Assembly: GCA_050744245.1 (NCBI GenBank)
Contig: JBOGGX010000070.1
Coordinates: 1 to 5,621, forward strand
DNA length: 5,621 bases
Direction: 5' to 3'
DNA from: JBOGGX01 sp050744245
Lineage (GTDB): Bacteria > Actinomycetota > Acidimicrobiia > Acidimicrobiales > JBOGGX01
Shown: positions 4,723 to 5,621 of the stretch, piece by piece
Layout: each line of letters starts with the position of its first letter
Numbering within the stretch: position 1 is the stretch's first letter
Notes under the pieces: generated by a model
What the model was told of the DNA's origin: nothing
Databases searched by the model: none
The model's input: the letters and a program-made list of their open reading frames with translations, nothing else
Made by a program: the position numbers and the translations under genes

Positions 4723-4959
4723 GATCCCGGCCACGCGAGAACTCTGGAGATCTGCGTCTGTGAGCTCAACGAGCCCTTCGACGTCGCCGGGCCCATCGTA
4801 CCCCATCACCTCAAGGTCCTCCGACAAGTCGTCCTCATCCAAGGCGATCGGCTGGGTACCTGGATCTACTACCGGATCGTGCCCGACGCCCTCGCTCGGC
4901 TGTCGACCCTGCTCGACGCCACCACCGCCAGTATCCCGATGGCGCCGGTGGCGGGCTGA
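4723..4959 (+). pseudogene. ArsR-family metalloregulator remnant
   Basis: The frame is open from 4693 to TGA 4957-4959, with recognisable similarity from about 4723. It reads DPGHARTLEICVCELNEPFD, then VAGPIVPHHLKVLRQVVLIQ, GDRLGTWIYYRIVPDALARL and STLLDA. Matches to ArsR/SmtB repressors: the Cys-Val-Cys metal site (ICVCEL, codons 4753-4761), the HHLKVLR recognition helix, and the wing GDRLGTWIYYR. These proteins bind As(III), Sb(III) or soft metals and release their operator. The first 20-30 residues and probably a short internal stretch between DP..AR and ICVCEL are missing, as if DPTRxRxLxxL had been joined to the CVC helix by a deletion. The usual SQPTVSHHL is AGPIVPHHL here, with a Pro where DNA contacts are made. 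No start codon or ribosome site is evident. Probably dead. Confidence 0.75.
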
Positions 4960-5004
4960 GCAGCCCGGCTCGACAGCGGCCGACTCGCGCCCCCTGATCT
5001 GGCG

Positions 5005-5206
5005 TCAGCAGCAGCCGGCGGTCGTGGTGTCCTGGTCGCCGGCGCAGCACTGGGACGGGGCGTGCTCGGCGGCGGGATCGGGATCATCGTCGGTGACCGC
5101 GTAGTACTCCCACCAGCCGTGAGCCGTTGGGAACGTCGGGAGCGTTGACGAACACCTTGTCCTGAACGGCGTGGCAACAGGTCCTGGGTCCGGCCCAGGT
5201 CACGTC
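5005..5206 (-). pseudogene. CadI/ArsI-type heavy-metal resistance protein, C-terminal fragment with frameshift
   Basis: Minus strand. The upstream part reads DVTWAGPRTCCHAVQDKVFV then NAPDVPNG; the downstream part, one frame over, reads GWWEYYAVTDDDPDPAAEHA then PSQCCAGDQDTTTAGCC and stops at 5005-5007. TCCxAVQDKV with vicinal cysteines, followed by W-E-x-Y and a cysteine-pair tail, is the C-terminal half of CadI/ArsI proteins: vicinal-oxygen-chelate (glyoxalase-fold) enzymes of cadmium/arsenic operons, of which ArsI is a C-As lyase acting on trivalent organoarsenicals. Removing seven bases (5116-5122) joins the two frames as NGWWEYYAV. The N-terminal half of the fold is absent; upstream lies IS630-derived DNA. 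It is convergent with the ArsR remnant, 45 bases apart. The combination with ArsR supports the family call; whether the substrate was cadmium or organoarsenic is open. Confidence 0.72.
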
Positions 5207-5293
5207 AGTGGGTCTGGGGAAACGACCTGGGATCGTCGGTGACGACCTGGACGTGTCCTGGAAGGTAGAAGCGGGGTGAAATGTTGTGGTGGG

Positions 5294-5518
5294 TCATCGG
5301 TCGGTTCCTTGGTTGATGGCGGCGCAGTAACCGGCGAGGCGTTCGAGGATGTCGCCGGCGCTCTTGTGCCACACGTAGGGGGTGGGGTTCTGGTTCCAGT
5401 TGGCGGCCCACGCCTGGATGTCGGCGGTGAGGTGTTTGACGCTGTGGTGGGCGGATCGCTGCAGCTTGTTGGTGGTCAGGGCGCTGAACCAGCGCTCGAT
5501 TAACCGGCCCTCAGGGGT
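5294..5518 (-). pseudogene. IS630-family transposase, C-terminal fragment
   Basis: Minus strand, ending at TGA 5294-5296. It reads EGRLIERWFSALTTNKLQRS, AHHSVKHLTADIQAWAANWN, QNPTPYVWHKSAGDILERLA and GYCAAINQGTDR. ERWF (Glu codon 5495-5497) carries the last catalytic acid of the IS630 DDE domain, and the W-N-x-N-P-x-P-Y-V-W-H-K block is characteristic of the family's C-terminus. The usual TPTSASWLN lead-in before the Glu is replaced by a short HTPEGRL with a stop just upstream (5522-5524), so everything before about 5504 on this strand is lost. An ATGA overlap at its stop (ATG 5297-5295) opens a 30-codon frame ending at 5205, which I take as IS-derived rather than a gene. The IS630 outer end was not located. 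Confidence 0.8.
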
Positions 5519-5540
5519 GTGTCAAGCAAGAGTTCTGTGA

Positions 5541-5621
5541 TCAGGCGTGATTCTTGAGCCGGCGGAGGTGGCCTTCGATGCTGTGGATCACGCGGTCGTG
5601 GCGGGCGACCTCGGACTCCCA
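5541..5621 (-). CDS. C-terminal end of an unidentified protein (5' partial), possibly a transposase
   Basis: On the minus strand the frame is open from the window edge to TGA 5541-5543, giving the last 26 residues: WESEVARHDRVIHSIEGHLR then RLKNHA. Charged and helical, with no motif that fixes a family. It abuts the truncated IS630 piece, and the 30 or so bases after its stop look like an element end, so a transposase of another IS that cut into the IS630 copy is a reasonable guess, not a demonstrated fact. Confidence 0.38.
   Translation of the reverse strand, partial: WESEVARHDRVIHSIEGHLRRLKNHA

Noticed and set aside
1..5621. CRISPR array, phage defence system or other multi-gene novel system
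   Set aside because: No regularly spaced repeats with unique spacers were seen, and no defence-type effector domains. The right-hand cluster is explained by IS elements and broken metal-resistance genes.

Overview
GC-rich DNA (clearly above 60% GC, with strongly GC-biased third codon positions), most like a high-GC actinobacterium. The protein styles fit, but the sequence alone does not fix the genus; an Acidimicrobiia-like lineage is only a guess. Nothing in the window looks like a complete, novel multi-gene defence or biosynthetic system. The left half is ordinary chromosome and the right half is a graveyard of mobile elements and broken metal-resistance genes.

Left half (1-2673, all plus strand). 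It opens with the C-terminal end of a D-isomer-specific 2-hydroxyacid dehydrogenase. A 270-base gap follows, holding a terminator-like hairpin (272-314) and a striking 84-base element (402-485) whose 18-base ends pair completely if G-U pairs are allowed. Next are a protein with a PPGYP-repeat N-terminus and a C-terminal bacterial PH-like domain, a complete tRNA-Gly(GCC) with encoded CCA, a probable 47-residue single-pass membrane protein, and two SRPBCC-fold genes that overlap by one base (TGATG) and are probably translationally coupled.

Middle (about 2877-4480). An IS3-family insertion sequence with orfA, a G GGA AAA slippery site for -1 frameshifting, and orfB. orfB carries a disabling frameshift between the second and third catalytic residues. 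Restoring two missing bases rebuilds the canonical D-35-E spacing exactly, so this copy looks dead unless the lesion is a sequencing error.

Right end (4481-5621). A chain of fragments: the first part of an EamA/DMT transporter (minus) cut at the IS end; divergently from it an N-terminally truncated ArsR-family repressor (plus) with a Cys-Val-Cys motif; convergent with that, the C-terminal half of a CadI/ArsI-type cysteine-rich dioxygenase-fold protein (minus) with a small frameshifting insertion; then the C-terminal part of an IS630-family transposase (minus); and at the edge the last 26 residues of an unidentified minus-strand protein. The best reading is a former arsenic/heavy-metal resistance locus (regulator, exporter, detoxification protein) broken up by successive transposon insertions and deletions.
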